Source: Prevotella sp. (GTDB taxonomy: Bacteria > Bacteroidota > Bacteroidia > Bacteroidales > Bacteroidaceae). Taken from it: a stretch of 64,000 nucleotides of DNA. The notes beneath the pieces are model-generated. The model did not search any database. It worked only from the letters and a program-made list of their open reading frames with translations, and had not been told where the DNA came from. The position numbers were made by a program, and so were the translations under genes. Below are positions 37,234-47,396 of the stretch, in pieces. Where the stretch lies: positions 1 to 64,000 of the forward strand of contig JAFTQG010000050.1 of assembly GCA_017462915.1 (NCBI GenBank). Direction: 5' to 3'. Every line of letters begins with the position of its first letter. Positions within the stretch are counted from its first letter, which is position 1.

Positions 37234-37500
37234 ATGAGTCGTTCATTAAAAAAAGGTCCATACATCAACGTTTCTCTTGAGAAGAAGATTCTCGCCATGA
37301 ATGAGAGCGGCAAGAAGAATGTTGTCAAGACTTGGGCTAGAGCCTCGATGATCTCACCTGATTTCGTGGGTCATACAGTGGCTGTTCATAACGGTAACAA
37401 ATTTATCCCTGTTTACATCACCGAGAATATGGTAGGCCACAAGCTTGGTGAGTTTGCGCCAACACGCCGCTTCGGCGGTCACGCAGGCAACCGCAAGTAA
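37234..37500 (+). CDS. rpsS: 30S ribosomal protein S19
   Basis: 88 residues. [12 protein letters not shown] at the start and [15 protein letters not shown] at the end are diagnostic. It binds the 30S head with S13. Confidence 0.99.
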   Translation: MSRSLKKGPYINVSLEKKILAMNESGKKNVVKTWARASMISPDFVGHTVAVHNGNKFIPVYITENMVGHKLGEFAPTRRFGGHAGNRK

Positions 37501-37534
37501 GCAGGCATGACAATCCAAAACCATAAGAAACAAA

Positions 37535-37936
37535 ATGGGAGCAAGAAAACATAACGCTGCTAAAGCAAGAAAAGAAGCCCAGAAGAATTTGTACTTTGCA
37601 AAGCTCAACGGCTGTCCTTCTTCACCACGCAAGATGCGCTACGTCGTTGACATGGTGCGTGGCATGGAGGTGAACCGTGCGCTCGGCGTGCTGAGATTCT
37701 CCAAGAAGGCGGCATCTGCCGACGTCGAGAAGCTTCTCCGTTCCGCTATTGCAAACTGGGAGATAAAGAATGATCGTAAGGCTGAAGAGGGAGAACTCTA
37801 CATCTCCAGGATCTTCGTTGATGAAGGTGTCACAATGAAGCGCATGCGCCCAGCACCACAGGGCCGCGGCTACCGTATCCGCAAACGCTCCAACCACGTG
37901 ACACTGTTCGTAGATGCAAAAACTAATGACAATTAA
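37535..37936 (+). CDS. rplV: 50S ribosomal protein L22
   Basis: 133 residues. It includes the tunnel beta-hairpin [20 protein letters not shown] and the globular [17 protein letters not shown]. Macrolide-resistance changes in other species map to this hairpin, and no anomaly is seen here. Confidence 0.99.
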   Translation: MGARKHNAAKARKEAQKNLYFAKLNGCPSSPRKMRYVVDMVRGMEVNRALGVLRFSKKAASADVEKLLRSAIANWEIKNDRKAEEGELYISRIFVDEGVTMKRMRPAPQGRGYRIRKRSNHVTLFVDAKTNDN

Positions 37937-37942
37937 TTAAGT

Positions 37943-38674
37943 ATGGGACAGAAAGTTAATCCAATCGCTAACCGCCTCGGCATCGTCCGTGGATGGGATT
38001 CAAATTGGTTCGGTGGCAAGAACTTCGGAGACAACCTCGTGGAGGACAGGAAGATCCGCAAGTATCTTAACGAGCGTCTCGCAAAGGCCAGCGTCTCTCG
38101 CATCATCATCGAGCGTACATTGAAGTTCGTCACCATCACTATTTGCACAGCCCGTCCGGGTATTGTCATTGGTAAGGGTGGCCAGGATGTCGACAAGTTG
38201 AAGGAAGAGCTCAAGAAGCTTTACGACAAGGACATCCAGATCAACATCTTCGAAGTCAAGAAGCCAGACCTTGACGCGACAATCGTGGCAAACAACCTCG
38301 CTCGCCAGATAGAGGGCAAGGTAGCATACCGCCGCGCCATCAAGATGGCTATCGCCAACGCCATGCGCGCAGGAGCAGAAGGCATCAAGGTCCAGATCTG
38401 CGGACGTCTCAACGGTGCTGAAATGGCACGCAAGGAGATGCTCAAGGAAGGACGTACTCCACTCCACACATTCCGCGCAGACATAGACTACTGTCAGGCA
38501 GAGGCACTCACCAAGGTGGGTATTCTCGGCATCAAGGTATGGATCTGCCGTGGCGAGGTCTATTGCAAGAAGGACGTTACCGTCAACTTCACACAGGAGA
38601 AGCAGAGCAACGGCCGTTCCAACAGTCCACGCTCAGGCAGAGGCGGTAACCGCAAGAGAAACAATAACCGTTAA
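37943..38674 (+). CDS. rpsC: 30S ribosomal protein S3
   Basis: 243 residues. The start [20 protein letters not shown] and a KH domain with [16 protein letters not shown] are clear. The C-terminus carries a basic, Arg/Asn/Gly-rich tail (residues about 220-243), a common variable region. Confidence 0.99.
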   Translation: MGQKVNPIANRLGIVRGWDSNWFGGKNFGDNLVEDRKIRKYLNERLAKASVSRIIIERTLKFVTITICTARPGIVIGKGGQDVDKLKEELKKLYDKDIQINIFEVKKPDLDATIVANNLARQIEGKVAYRRAIKMAIANAMRAGAEGIKVQICGRLNGAEMARKEMLKEGRTPLHTFRADIDYCQAEALTKVGILGIKVWICRGEVYCKKDVTVNFTQEKQSNGRSNSPRSGRGGNRKRNNNR

Positions 38675-38688
38675 AAGTAGAGTCTACC

Positions 38689-39117
38689 ATGTTACAGCCA
38701 AAAAGAGTAAAATACAGAAGACCGCAAGACGGTCGTGGCAATAAGGGCAACGCTCACCGCGGCACTCAGCTCGCTTTCGGTTCCTTCGGCATCAAGACCC
38801 TTGAGCCAAAATGGATCGACAGCCGCCAGATAGAGGCAGCCCGTGTGGCGATAAACCGTTATATGAACCGTGAAGGCCAGGTATGGATCCGCATCTTCCC
38901 AGACAAACCTATCACACGCAAGCCGGCCGACGTCCGAATGGGTAAAGGTAAGGGTGACGTGGCAGGATGGGTTGCTCCGGTGACACCGGGCCGTATCCTC
39001 TTCGAGGTAGAAGGCGTGCCTTTCGCAGTGGCAAAGGAAGCACTCCGCCTCGGAGCACAGAAGTTGCCAGTAAAGTGTAAGTTTATTATCCGTCGTGACT
39101 ACGACAAGAACGCATAA
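38689..39117 (+). CDS. rplP: 50S ribosomal protein L16
   Basis: 142 residues. [20 protein letters not shown] and [20 protein letters not shown] are family marks. It helps position A-site tRNA. rpmC starts 2 bp after its stop. Confidence 0.99.
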   Translation: MLQPKRVKYRRPQDGRGNKGNAHRGTQLAFGSFGIKTLEPKWIDSRQIEAARVAINRYMNREGQVWIRIFPDKPITRKPADVRMGKGKGDVAGWVAPVTPGRILFEVEGVPFAVAKEALRLGAQKLPVKCKFIIRRDYDKNA

Positions 39118-39119
39118 TT

Positions 39120-39314
39120 ATGAAGATAAAAGAAATCAATGAACTCGAGACCAAGGAATTGGTCGAGAAGCTCGAGACAGCAGAGGCTGCTCTTCAGCAG
39201 ATGAAGCTCAACCACGCTATCACTCAACTCGAGAATCCATCTCAGATTAAGGGCGCTCGTCGTGACATAGCACGCATGAAGACAGTACTCCGTCAAAGGG
39301 AACTTAACAAATAA
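39120..39314 (+). CDS. rpmC: 50S ribosomal protein L29
   Basis: 64 residues forming a two-helix hairpin, with LKLNHAITQLENPSQIKGARRDIARMKT-like sequence in its C-terminal half (about residues 32-55). Neighbours rplP and rpsQ confirm the call. Confidence 0.98.
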   Translation: MKIKEINELETKELVEKLETAEAALQQMKLNHAITQLENPSQIKGARRDIARMKTVLRQRELNK

Positions 39315-39326
39315 CAATTATCCACG

Positions 39327-39584
39327 ATGGAAACAAGAAATTTAAGAAAGACAAGACAGGGTGTTGTTATCAGCGACAAGATGGAGAAGTCCATTGTCGT
39401 TGCTGCTAAGTTCAAGGAGAAGCATCCTATATACGGTAAATTTGTCCAGAAGACAAAGAAATACCATGCACACGATGAGAACAACGAGGCTCATGTGGGC
39501 GATACAGTGCTAATCATGGAGACACGTCCTCTCAGCAAGACAAAGCGCTGGAGATTAGTTTCAATAACTGAAAAAGCTAAGTAA
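39327..39584 (+). CDS. rpsQ: 30S ribosomal protein S17
   Basis: 85 residues. [20 protein letters not shown] and [14 protein letters not shown] are the conserved S17 blocks. It binds 16S rRNA early in assembly. Confidence 0.99.
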   Translation: METRNLRKTRQGVVISDKMEKSIVVAAKFKEKHPIYGKFVQKTKKYHAHDENNEAHVGDTVLIMETRPLSKTKRWRLVSITEKAK

Positions 39585-39586
39585 AT

Positions 39587-39952
39587 ATGATACAGGCAGA
39601 ATCAAGACTTACAGTATGTGATAACAGCGGTGCACGCGAGGCTCTCTGCATCCGTGTCCTTGGTGGTACCAGGCGCCGTTACGCAAGCGTGGGTGACGTC
39701 ATCGTCGTAGCTGTCAAGAACGTCATCCCATCAAGTGATTTGAAGAAAGGTGCAGTATCAAAGGCTTTGATCGTACGCACAAAGAAGGAGATTCGCCGTG
39801 CAGATGGCTCGTACATCCGTTTCGATGACAACGCATGCGTACTGCTCAACAACGCTGGCGAGCTCCGCGGCAGCCGTATCTTCGGCCCTGTAGCCCGTGA
39901 GCTCCGTGCGGTGAATATGAAGGTCGTTTCTCTGGCACCTGAGGTTCTCTAA
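39587..39952 (+). CDS. rplN: 50S ribosomal protein L14
   Basis: 121 residues. [18 protein letters not shown] and the C-terminal GPVARELR are typical. It starts 2 bp after rpsQ. Confidence 0.99.
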   Translation: MIQAESRLTVCDNSGAREALCIRVLGGTRRRYASVGDVIVVAVKNVIPSSDLKKGAVSKALIVRTKKEIRRADGSYIRFDDNACVLLNNAGELRGSRIFGPVARELRAVNMKVVSLAPEVL

Positions 39953-39972
39953 TAATTAAAAGTTACAGGAAA

Positions 39973-40290
39973 ATGACAAAGTTACATATAAGAAAAGACG
40001 ATAATGTCATCGTTCTTGCCGGCAAGGACAAGGGCAAGAAAGGCAAGGTCCTCAAGGTTCTCGTGGCAGAGCAGCGCGCCATCGTAGAAGGCGTGAACAT
40101 GGTCAAGAAGAGCCAGAAGCCAAGTGCAAAGAACCCTCAGGGCGGCATCGTCGAGCAGGAAGCTCCTATTCATATCTCAAATCTGAGTCTCATCGATCCG
40201 AAGAGCGGCAAGGCTACACGCGTCTCCATCAAGCATGAAGGCAAGAACGTCATCCGCATCGCTAAAAAGTCAGGGGAGGAAATCAAGTAA
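39973..40290 (+). CDS. rplX: 50S ribosomal protein L24
   Basis: 105 residues. It contains the KOW motif ([20 protein letters not shown], about 6-25). Its last base is the first base of the rplE start codon. Confidence 0.99.
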   Translation: MTKLHIRKDDNVIVLAGKDKGKKGKVLKVLVAEQRAIVEGVNMVKKSQKPSAKNPQGGIVEQEAPIHISNLSLIDPKSGKATRVSIKHEGKNVIRIAKKSGEEIK

Positions 40291-40844
40291 TGGATACAGC
40301 ACAGTTAAAGAAGGTTTATGCTGAGACAATCGCTCCAGCACTCCAGAAGCAGTTCAACTACTCTTCGTCAATGGAGATTCCTCAGTTGACAAAGATTGTA
40401 GTAAACCAGGGACTTGGTGACGCAACCCAGGACAAGAAGCTCATCGAGGTGGCAATCAACGAGATAACAACCATCACAGGACAGAAGGCAGTCGCTACAT
40501 ATTCAAAGAAGGATATCGCGAACTTCAAGCTCCGTAAGAAGATGCCTATCGGCGTCATGGTCACTCTCCGCCGTGAGCGCATGTACGAGTTCCTCGAGAA
40601 GCTCGTGCGCATAGCACTCCCTCGTATCCGCGACTTCAAGGGTATCGAGTCAAAGCTCGACGGACGCGGCAACTACACGCTGGGTATCCAGGAGCAGATC
40701 ATCTTCCCTGAAATCAATATTGACAATGTTGACCGCATCCAGGGTATGAACATCACATTCGTCACCACAGCAAAGACTGACGAAGAGGGATACGCACTCC
40801 TGAAGGCATTCGGTCTCCCATTCAAGAACGCTAAAAACGATTAA
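40290..40844 (+). CDS. rplE: 50S ribosomal protein L5
   Basis: 184 residues. It binds 5S rRNA and contacts P-site t[22 protein letters not shown] and [19 protein letters not shown] are the conserved segments. Confidence 0.99.
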   Translation: MDTAQLKKVYAETIAPALQKQFNYSSSMEIPQLTKIVVNQGLGDATQDKKLIEVAINEITTITGQKAVATYSKKDIANFKLRKKMPIGVMVTLRRERMYEFLEKLVRIALPRIRDFKGIESKLDGRGNYTLGIQEQIIFPEINIDNVDRIQGMNITFVTTAKTDEEGYALLKAFGLPFKNAKND

Positions 40845-40849
40845 GAGAT

Positions 40850-41152
40850 ATGGCAAAAGAATCAATGAAGGCACGTGAGGTAAAGCGTGCTCGTCTGGTA
40901 GCTCGCTACGCGGAGAAGCGTGCAGCACTCAAGAAGATCATCGCTACCACTGATGATCTCGCAGAGGCATACGAAGCTGCCCGCAAGCTCCAGAGCATAC
41001 CAAAGAACGCCAACCCTATTCGACTCCACAACCGTTGCAAGATCACCGGCCGTCCGAAGGGTTATATCCGCCAGTTCGGCATTTCCCGTATCCAGTTCCG
41101 TGAGATGGCTTCTGCAGGTCTCATCCCTGGCGTGAAGAAGGCAAGCTGGTAA
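40850..41152 (+). CDS. rpsN: 30S ribosomal protein S14, zinc-free form
   Basis: 100 residues, the long C-minus type. The C-terminal half reads [20 protein letters not shown], in which only one Cys remains where zinc-binding S14 has a CxxC pair. A 200-bp structured spacer follows before rpsH. Confidence 0.98.
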   Translation: MAKESMKAREVKRARLVARYAEKRAALKKIIATTDDLAEAYEAARKLQSIPKNANPIRLHNRCKITGRPKGYIRQFGISRIQFREMASAGLIPGVKKASW

Positions 41153-41352
41153 TATATCGTACATACAGAAAAGTCACGCCTCTCCTCCATCAGTGACGGA
41201 GGGCGGACTTGCTTCCTCCTTCCGGCAGAAGCCATGCCGCGACTGCCGGAAAGGATAAAATTTAATATTGTCGGGAAAGTCCCGATCAATTAAACCTTTC
41301 ACCATTTTAATATTGTCGGGGCAGTCCCGATTAATTAAACTTCATTTTTATC
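41153..41352 (+). other. Structured spacer between rpsN and rpsH with repeated hairpins
   Basis: The spacer holds TCCGGCAG/CTGCCGGA (41221-41250), a perfect 8-bp stem, and two copies of a 35-nt unit at 41261-41295 and 41306-41340. Each unit folds as TCGGG-NNNG-TCCCGA flanked by TTAAT/ATTAA. It is unusually long for this operon and could be a regulatory or processing site. Confidence 0.6.
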
Positions 41353-41748
41353 ATGACAGATCCAATAGCAGATTATCTGACAAGACTCAGAAACGCAATC
41401 ATGGCTCATCACCGTGTCGTTGAGGTGCCTGCGTCAAATCTGAAGAAAGAGATCACAAAGATTCTCTTCGAGAAGGGCTACATCCTCAACTACAAGTTCG
41501 TGGAGGACGGTCCTCAGGGCTCCATCAAAGTCGCTTTGAAATGGAATCCTACAACAAAGGCAAACGCAATCAAGTGCCTTAAGCGTGTCTCTACACCAGG
41601 TCTCCGTAAGTACACAGGTTACAAGGACATGCCACGAGTTATTAACGGACTGGGTATCGCAATCCTGTCCACATCCAAGGGCGTCATGACAGACAAAGAG
41701 GCTGCCGAGCTCAAGATTGGCGGCGAGGTTCTTTGCTATGTCTATTAA
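41353..41748 (+). CDS. rpsH: 30S ribosomal protein S8
   Basis: 131 residues. MTDPIADYLTRLRNAIMAHH and the C-terminal GISVLSTSKGVMTDKEA-type block (here GIAILSTSKGVMTDKEA) are diagnostic. S8 is the spc-operon repressor in E. coli, so the structured spacer just upstream is of interest. Confidence 0.99.
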   Translation: MTDPIADYLTRLRNAIMAHHRVVEVPASNLKKEITKILFEKGYILNYKFVEDGPQGSIKVALKWNPTTKANAIKCLKRVSTPGLRKYTGYKDMPRVINGLGIAILSTSKGVMTDKEAAELKIGGEVLCYVY

Positions 41749-41764
41749 TTAAGGAGGAACAGCA

Positions 41765-42331
41765 ATGTCAAGAATAGGTAAATTGCCAATAGCTATCCCT
41801 GCCGGCGTAACTGTAACCCTTAATGACGGTGTCGTAACTGTCAAGGGCCCGAAGGGAGAAATGTCACAGAAGGTTGACTCATCCATAATCGTTAAGGTAG
41901 AGGACGGCCACATCACTTTCACAGTAGACGAGAACAGCCCGGTAAACTACAAGCAGCGCAACGCTTTCCACGGCCTGTACCGTTCACTTGTCAACAACAT
42001 GGTCGTAGGTGTAAGCGAAGGCTACAAGAAGACTCTTGAGCTCGTCGGTGTCGGCTACCGTGTATCCAACCAGGGTAACCTCATCGAGTTCGCGCTCGGC
42101 TACACTCACCCTATCTTCCTCCAGCTCCCTGCTGAGGTTAAGGTAGAGACAAAGTCTGAGCGTAACCAGAACCCTCTCATCATGATTGAAAGCTGCGACA
42201 AGGCACTTCTCGGCCTTATCTGCGCAAAGATTCGCTCATTCCGTAAGCCAGAGCCTTACAAGGGTAAGGGTATTCTCTTCCAGGGTGAGGTTATCCGTCG
42301 CAAGTCTGGCAAGAGTGCTTCGGCTAAGTAA
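41765..42331 (+). CDS. rplF: 50S ribosomal protein L6
   Basis: 188 residues with the duplicated L6 fold. MSRIGKLPIAIPAGV and the C-terminal RKPEPYKGKGILFQGEVIRR are conserved. AAGGAGG precedes the start. Confidence 0.99.
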   Translation: MSRIGKLPIAIPAGVTVTLNDGVVTVKGPKGEMSQKVDSSIIVKVEDGHITFTVDENSPVNYKQRNAFHGLYRSLVNNMVVGVSEGYKKTLELVGVGYRVSNQGNLIEFALGYTHPIFLQLPAEVKVETKSERNQNPLIMIESCDKALLGLICAKIRSFRKPEPYKGKGILFQGEVIRRKSGKSASAK

Positions 42332-42353
42332 TAATCATTAAACATTAACGATT

Positions 42354-42698
42354 ATGACAACAAAGAAAGTAGAAAGACGAATCAAAATCAAATATAGAAT
42401 TCGCAAGAATGTAAGCGGTACAGCAGAGCGTCCACGTCTCAGCGTCTTCCGCAGCAACAAGCAGATCTATGCACAGGTGATCAACGACCTCACAGGCTGC
42501 ACTCTTGCTTCGGCTTCTTCCCTCGGACTCGAGACTATGCCTAAGAAGGAGCAGGCTGCAAAGGTCGGCGCACTCGTGGCAGAGAAGGCCAAGGCCGCAG
42601 GCATCACATCGGTAGTTTTCGACCGTAACGGATATCTTTACCACGGTCGCGTAAAGGAGCTCGCTGATGCAGCTCGTAATGGTGGACTTAATTTCTAA
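42354..42698 (+). CDS. rplR: 50S ribosomal protein L18
   Basis: 114 residues. It binds 5S rRNA with L5. [20 protein letters not shown] and [20 protein letters not shown] match the family. Confidence 0.99.
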   Translation: MTTKKVERRIKIKYRIRKNVSGTAERPRLSVFRSNKQIYAQVINDLTGCTLASASSLGLETMPKKEQAAKVGALVAEKAKAAGITSVVFDRNGYLYHGRVKELADAARNGGLNF

Positions 42699-42707
42699 TG
42701 AACAATT

Positions 42708-43220
42708 ATGGCAATTGATAAAGTAAAAGTAAGTGGCGAGTCAGAGCTCAAGGACAAGCTCGTAGCCATTAACCGTGTTACTAAGGTAACAAAAGGTGGT
42801 AGAACCTTCACATTCGCTGCCATCGTTGTTGTGGGTGACGGTAAGGGCCAGATAGGCTGCGGTCTCGGTAAGGCCGGTGAAGTTACCGCTGCCATCACAA
42901 AGGGTACAGAGGCCGCAAAGAAGAACCTCGTAAAGGTTCCTGTAATCAACGGTACCATTCCACATGAGATAGAAGTGCGCTTCGGCGGCGCCCAGGTGTT
43001 CCTGAAGCCGGCAGCAGCCGGTACAGGTCTTGTGGCCGGTGGTGCCATGCGTCCTGTTCTCGAGAGCGCAGGTGTGACAGATGTCCTCGCAAAGTCAAAG
43101 GGCAGCTCAAACCCTCACAACCTCGTGAAGGCTACAATCAAGGCTCTCAGCCTTATGCGTGATGCCCGCACAATCGCAAGCGAGCGTGGAATCAGTATTG
43201 AAAAAGTATTTAAGGGATAA
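42708..43220 (+). CDS. rpsE: 30S ribosomal protein S5
   Basis: 170 residues. It has the double-stranded RNA-binding N-terminal domain ([20 protein letters not shown]) and [20 protein letters not shown]. rpmD follows after 11 bp with an AAGGAGG box. Confidence 0.99.
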   Translation: MAIDKVKVSGESELKDKLVAINRVTKVTKGGRTFTFAAIVVVGDGKGQIGCGLGKAGEVTAAITKGTEAAKKNLVKVPVINGTIPHEIEVRFGGAQVFLKPAAAGTGLVAGGAMRPVLESAGVTDVLAKSKGSSNPHNLVKATIKALSLMRDARTIASERGISIEKVFKG

Positions 43221-43231
43221 GGAGGATAATT

Positions 43232-43408
43232 ATGGCAACAATAAAGATCAAACAGACTAAAAGTAGAATCGGCGCTCCTATAGACCAGAAGCGCACACTG
43301 CAGGCCCTTGGTCTTCACAAAATCTCTCAGGTTGTAGAGCGTGAGGATACTCCTGTTCTCCGTGGCATGATTCGTAAGGTTCACCATCTGGTAACCGTTG
43401 TTGAATAA
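43232..43408 (+). CDS. rpmD: 50S ribosomal protein L30
   Basis: A 58-residue protein read directly from the sequence (start MATIKIKQTKSRIGAP, end MIRKVHHLVTVVE). QTLQALGLHKISQVV-type sequence (here RTLQALGLHKISQVVERED) identifies L30. The position between rpsE and rplO is standard. Confidence 0.97.
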   Translation: MATIKIKQTKSRIGAPIDQKRTLQALGLHKISQVVEREDTPVLRGMIRKVHHLVTVVE

Positions 43409-43440
43409 TTAATGTAATTATCTTTTAAATAGACACGATT

Positions 43441-43890
43441 ATGAAATTAAATAATTTGACCCCAGCTGCAGGCTCTACTCATTCACGTCGTCGTATCGGT
43501 CGTGGTCCAGGTTCAGGCCTCGGCGGTACATCTACTCGTGGCCACAAGGGTGCTAAGTCTCGCTCAGGTTACAAGCGCAAGATCGGTTTTGAGGGTGGTC
43601 AGATGCCTCTGCAGCGTCGTCTGCCTAAGTTCGGCTTCAAGAACATCAACCACAAGGAATATCTTGCAGTCAATCTCTCTACCATACAGAAGATTGCAGA
43701 GAAGCAGAACGTTTCTAAGATCGGCATTGACGAGCTCGTTGCAGCCGGCCTGACTAACGGTAAGGAACTTGTCAAGATTCTTGGCATGGGTCAGCTTACT
43801 GTAAAGGTCGATGTGGAGGCTCATGCATTCTCGAAGACTGCAGAAGAGGCTATCAAGGCACAAGGTGGTAACACAACAATTATTGAATAA
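43441..43890 (+). CDS. rplO: 50S ribosomal protein L15
   Basis: 149 residues. The glycine/arginine-rich N-terminus (RRIGRGPGSGLGGTSTRGHK) and GFEGGQMPLQRRLPKFGF are diagnostic. Its stop shares a base with the secY start. Confidence 0.99.
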   Translation: MKLNNLTPAAGSTHSRRRIGRGPGSGLGGTSTRGHKGAKSRSGYKRKIGFEGGQMPLQRRLPKFGFKNINHKEYLAVNLSTIQKIAEKQNVSKIGIDELVAAGLTNGKELVKILGMGQLTVKVDVEAHAFSKTAEEAIKAQGGNTTIIE

Positions 43891-45236
43891 TGAAAAAAAT
43901 CATTGAGACACTGAAGAACTGTTGGAAGATTGAGGATCTGCGTCAGCGGCTCCTCATCGTCCTGCTGTTCACCGCAATATATCGTTTTGGGTCGTTCATA
44001 GTGCTTCCGGGCATTAACCCTGGACAGCTTGAGAAGCTCCAGTCACAGACAAGCGGTGGACTTATGTCGCTTCTTGACATGTTCTCTGGTGGTGCATTTT
44101 CCAATGCGTCAATCTTTGCGCTTGGTATTATGCCGTATATCTCAGCCTCAATCGTAATGCAGCTTCTCGCAGTCGCTGTGCCTTATTTCCAGAAGATGCA
44201 GCGTGAAGGTGAGAGTGGCCGTAAGAAAATCAGTTGGTATACTCGTGTCCTCACGGTTGCCATACTTCTGTTCCAGGCTCCTTGCTACCTCGTGAACATA
44301 AGGACACAGGCAGGAGAAGCACTGGCGTCAGGAATCTCCTGGCAGGTGTTCATGATTCCTGCTACGATTATCCTTGCAGCAGGTTCCATGTTCATCCTTT
44401 GGCTCGGTGAGCGTATTACCGACAAAGGCATAGGCAATGGCGTGTCCATTATCATCATGCTCGGTATCATCGCCCGTCTGCCACAGGCTTTTGTACAGGA
44501 AATCACCTCTCGTTTTACAGCCATCTCAGGAGGCGGTATCGTGATGCTTATAGTCGAGATTCTCATACTGTATGCTGTAGTTTGCGCCGCAATAGTCCTC
44601 ACACAGGCTACCCGTCAGATACCTGTACAGTACGCCAAGCGTGTGGAAGGTCGCGGCACAGCACGCCAGATTGGCGGCGCACGTCAGTATATCCCTCTGA
44701 AGCTTTTCGCTGCCAACGTGATGCCTATCATCTTTGCCCAGGCATTGATGTTTATCCCGCTTACAGTGGTGGGCTTCACGGCAGACGGCGCTTCGGCAGG
44801 CCTTCGACAGCTTATGGATAACGGAAGTTTCCTCTATAACCTCATCTATGTAGTTCTCATTATCGCGTTCACATATTTCTATACAGCCATCACACTCAAT
44901 CCTACACAGATGGCAGAGGATATGAAGCGCAACAATGGATTCATACCAGGCGTGAAGCCGGGTCATGATACAGCAGAGTACATAGATACCGTTATATCAC
45001 GTATAACACTTCCGGGCTCTATCTTCATTGCATTCATTGCTGTCATGCCAGCCCTTGCAGGACTTCTTAATGTGCAGCAGGCATTCGCACAGTTCTTCGG
45101 TGGAACATCACTCTTGATTCTTGTCGGCGTTGTCATCGACACACTCCAGCAGATAGAGTCACATTTGATGATGCGTCACTATGACGGACTGCTGAAGAGC
45201 GGACGTACACGAAACGGTGGCGTTGCTGCATATTAA
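43890..45236 (+). CDS. secY: Protein translocase subunit SecY
   Basis: The 448-residue core of the Sec channel in the inner membrane, with ten TM helices. LFTAIYRFGSFIVLPGINP lines TM1 and the plug, and the cytoplasmic loop GGARQYIPLKL and MAEDMKRNNGFIPGVKPG are conserved. It is coupled to rplO by overlap. Confidence 0.99.
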   Translation: MKKIIETLKNCWKIEDLRQRLLIVLLFTAIYRFGSFIVLPGINPGQLEKLQSQTSGGLMSLLDMFSGGAFSNASIFALGIMPYISASIVMQLLAVAVPYFQKMQREGESGRKKISWYTRVLTVAILLFQAPCYLVNIRTQAGEALASGISWQVFMIPATIILAAGSMFILWLGERITDKGIGNGVSIIIMLGIIARLPQAFVQEITSRFTAISGGGIVMLIVEILILYAVVCAAIVLTQATRQIPVQYAKRVEGRGTARQIGGARQYIPLKLFAANVMPIIFAQALMFIPLTVVGFTADGASAGLRQLMDNGSFLYNLIYVVLIIAFTYFYTAITLNPTQMAEDMKRNNGFIPGVKPGHDTAEYIDTVISRITLPGSIFIAFIAVMPALAGLLNVQQAFAQFFGGTSLLILVGVVIDTLQQIESHLMMRHYDGLLKSGRTRNGGVAAY

Positions 45237-45244
45237 TCTGAGAT

Positions 45245-46045
45245 ATGAGGATATTTCTCAAGACTGAGGAAGAAATACAACTTATGCGAGAGGCTAACCA
45301 ACTCGTTGGTCAGACCCTCGCGGAGTTGTTCCGCCATATAAAGCCGGGAATCACGACGCTTCAGCTGGACAGAATCGCGGAGGAGTATATCAGGGACCAC
45401 GGGGCAATACCGACATTCCTGAATTATCCTAATCCCTATGGCCAGCCTTTCCCAGCCTCTATATGCACATCAGTCAACGACTGCGTGGTGCATGGGGTGC
45501 CGTCAGAGAAACAGACTCTGAAAGATGGAGATATCGTCTCCATCGATTGCGGAACGCTTCTCAACGGCTTCTGCGGTGACTCAGCCTATACATTCTGTGT
45601 CGGAGAAGTGTCGGAAGAAATACGGAAACTTCTGCGCACGACGAAAGACTCCTTGTATAAGGCCATTGAAACCGCAACAGCAGGAAAGAAGGTCGGAGAC
45701 ATCGGATATGCTGTCCAGAGCCATTGTGAGGCGGAAGGCTACGGAGTAGTAAGAGAACTGACAGGACACGGCATAGGAAAGGATATGCATGAGGATCCGC
45801 CAGTCCCTAACTATGGCAGGCGTGGCAATGGCGCAACTCTGAAAAACGGGATGTGCATAGCCATCGAGCCGATGATTACAATGGGCGACAACAGGATAGG
45901 ACTGATGCCCGACAAATGGAGTATAGTGACGCTTGACCATAAACCCGCTGCTCATTTTGAGCACACGATTGTGGTGCGCCACGGCAAGTCTGAGATATTA
46001 TCATCATTTGAAGAAATAGAACGTTTAGAAGGCGAAATTTACTGA
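45245..46045 (+). CDS. map: Methionine aminopeptidase, type I
   Basis: A 266-residue cytoplasmic enzyme that removes N-terminal Met. The dimetal ligands can be read as the Asp pair in [16 protein letters not shown], His in [14 protein letters not shown], Glu in CIAIEPM and the late Glu in FEHTIVV. It sits between secY and infA, 8 bp after secY. Confidence 0.98.
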   Translation: MRIFLKTEEEIQLMREANQLVGQTLAELFRHIKPGITTLQLDRIAEEYIRDHGAIPTFLNYPNPYGQPFPASICTSVNDCVVHGVPSEKQTLKDGDIVSIDCGTLLNGFCGDSAYTFCVGEVSEEIRKLLRTTKDSLYKAIETATAGKKVGDIGYAVQSHCEAEGYGVVRELTGHGIGKDMHEDPPVPNYGRRGNGATLKNGMCIAIEPMITMGDNRIGLMPDKWSIVTLDHKPAAHFEHTIVVRHGKSEILSSFEEIERLEGEIY

Positions 46046-46046
46046 T

Positions 46047-46265
46047 ATGGCAAAACAATCGGCTATCGAGCAGGACGGCAGAATCATAGAGTCGCTGTCA
46101 AATGCAATGTTCCGTGTGGAACTTGAGAATGGTGTGGAAATCATCGCACACATCTCTGGCAAGATGAGAATGCATTACATAAAGATTCTTCCAGGAGATA
46201 AGGTGAAGGTGGAGATGTCCCCGTATGACCTTACTAAGGGAAGGATATCATTCAGATATAAATAA
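46047..46265 (+). CDS. infA: Translation initiation factor IF-1
   Basis: 72 residues, a single OB fold. [20 protein letters not shown] and [20 protein letters not shown] are typical. One base separates it from map. Confidence 0.99.
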   Translation: MAKQSAIEQDGRIIESLSNAMFRVELENGVEIIAHISGKMRMHYIKILPGDKVKVEMSPYDLTKGRISFRYK

Positions 46266-46289
46266 AGGAACCTCAAATAAATTAGAGAA

Positions 46290-46406
46290 ATGAAGACAAG
46301 AGCATCTTTGAAGAAGCGTACTCCTGACTGCAAGATCGTACGTCGTAAGGGCCGTCTTTTTGTAATCAACAAGAAGAACCCTAAGTTCAAGACTCGTCAG
46401 GGTTAA
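46290..46406 (+). CDS. rpmJ: 50S ribosomal protein L36, zinc-free form
   Basis: 38 residues read directly (start [20 protein letters not shown]). The zinc-binding C-C-C-H set of classical L36 is largely lost: only one Cys (residue 14) remains and the later Cys and His are Asn/Lys/Phe-type residues. The standard place between infA and rpsM supports the call. Confidence 0.95.
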   Translation: MKTRASLKKRTPDCKIVRRKGRLFVINKKNPKFKTRQG

Positions 46407-46495
46407 AGGTTTTAATGTACGTTAAAATCAAGACGTAGAAGTTAAAAAACTTTGGATATAACACTCTGAAAATTCAGAATTGCAAAAGTTTTTTG

Positions 46496-46503
46496 TAACT
46501 TTG
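46496..46503 (+). promoter_or_regulatory. -7 promoter motif of the alpha operon (rpsM)
   Basis: TAACTTTG followed by GC matches TAnnTTTG. It lies in the 158-bp gap between rpmJ and rpsM and would give rpsM-rpoA-rplQ their own promoter. Confidence 0.65.
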
Positions 46504-46564
46504 CAATTCGGATTTTCGGGTATATACCCATTATGTCTATTATTTATTCATTTTATAACAAACA

Positions 46565-46945
46565 ATGGCAATAAGAATTGTTGGAGTAGATTTGCCCCAG
46601 AACAAGCGTGGCGAAATCGCATTGACCTATATCTATGGTATAGGCCGAAGTAGTTCAGCAAAGATATTGGATAAAGCAGGTGTCAGCCGTGACCTTAAGG
46701 TTAACGAGTGGTCAGACGACGATGCAGCTAAGATCCGTGAAATTATCGGCGCTGAATTCAAGGTGGAAGGTGATCTCCTTTCAGAGATCCAGTTGAATAT
46801 CAAGCGACTGATGGATATTGGTTGCTATCGTGGTGTCCGTCACCGTAACGGTCTCCCGGTTCGTGGACAGAGCACAAAGAACAATGCTCGTACACGTAAG
46901 GGTAAGAAGAAGACTGTTGCTAACAAGAAGAAGGCCACTAAGTAA
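46565..46945 (+). CDS. rpsM: 30S ribosomal protein S13
   Basis: 126 residues. [20 protein letters not shown] and [20 protein letters not shown] are conserved, and a basic tail contacts P-site tRNA. Confidence 0.99.
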   Translation: MAIRIVGVDLPQNKRGEIALTYIYGIGRSSSAKILDKAGVSRDLKVNEWSDDDAAKIREIIGAEFKVEGDLLSEIQLNIKRLMDIGCYRGVRHRNGLPVRGQSTKNNARTRKGKKKTVANKKKATK

Positions 46946-46969
46946 TAACGCTTAAAAGATTGTAAAGTC

Positions 46970-47356
46970 ATGGCAAAGAAAACAGCAACAAAGAAAAGAA
47001 ACGTGCGCATTGACGCTGTAGGTCAGCTTCACGTACATAGCTCTTTCAACAATATTATCGTCTCTCTTACAAACGGCGAGGGTCAGGTCATCTCTTGGTC
47101 TTCAGCAGGTAAGATGGGTTTCCGCGGCTCAAAGAAGAACACTCCTTATGCAGCCCAGATGGCAGCAGAGGATTGTGCGAAGGTCGCTTATGACCTCGGT
47201 CTACGTAAGGTGAAGGCTTTCGTCAAGGGTCCAGGCAACGGTCGTGAGTCTGCTATCCGCGCTTGCCACTCTTGTGGCATTGCAGTGACAGAGATTGTTG
47301 ACGTTACTCCACTTCCACATAACGGATGCCGCCCTCCAAAGCGTCGTCGCGTATAA
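46970..47356 (+). CDS. rpsK: 30S ribosomal protein S11
   Basis: 128 residues. [18 protein letters not shown] and the C-terminal [15 protein letters not shown] are diagnostic of S11 on the platform. Confidence 0.99.
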   Translation: MAKKTATKKRNVRIDAVGQLHVHSSFNNIIVSLTNGEGQVISWSSAGKMGFRGSKKNTPYAAQMAAEDCAKVAYDLGLRKVKAFVKGPGNGRESAIRACHSCGIAVTEIVDVTPLPHNGCRPPKRRRV

Positions 47357-47396
47357 TCCGAATTATTTTCACATATTATTTATATAAATAGCAATT

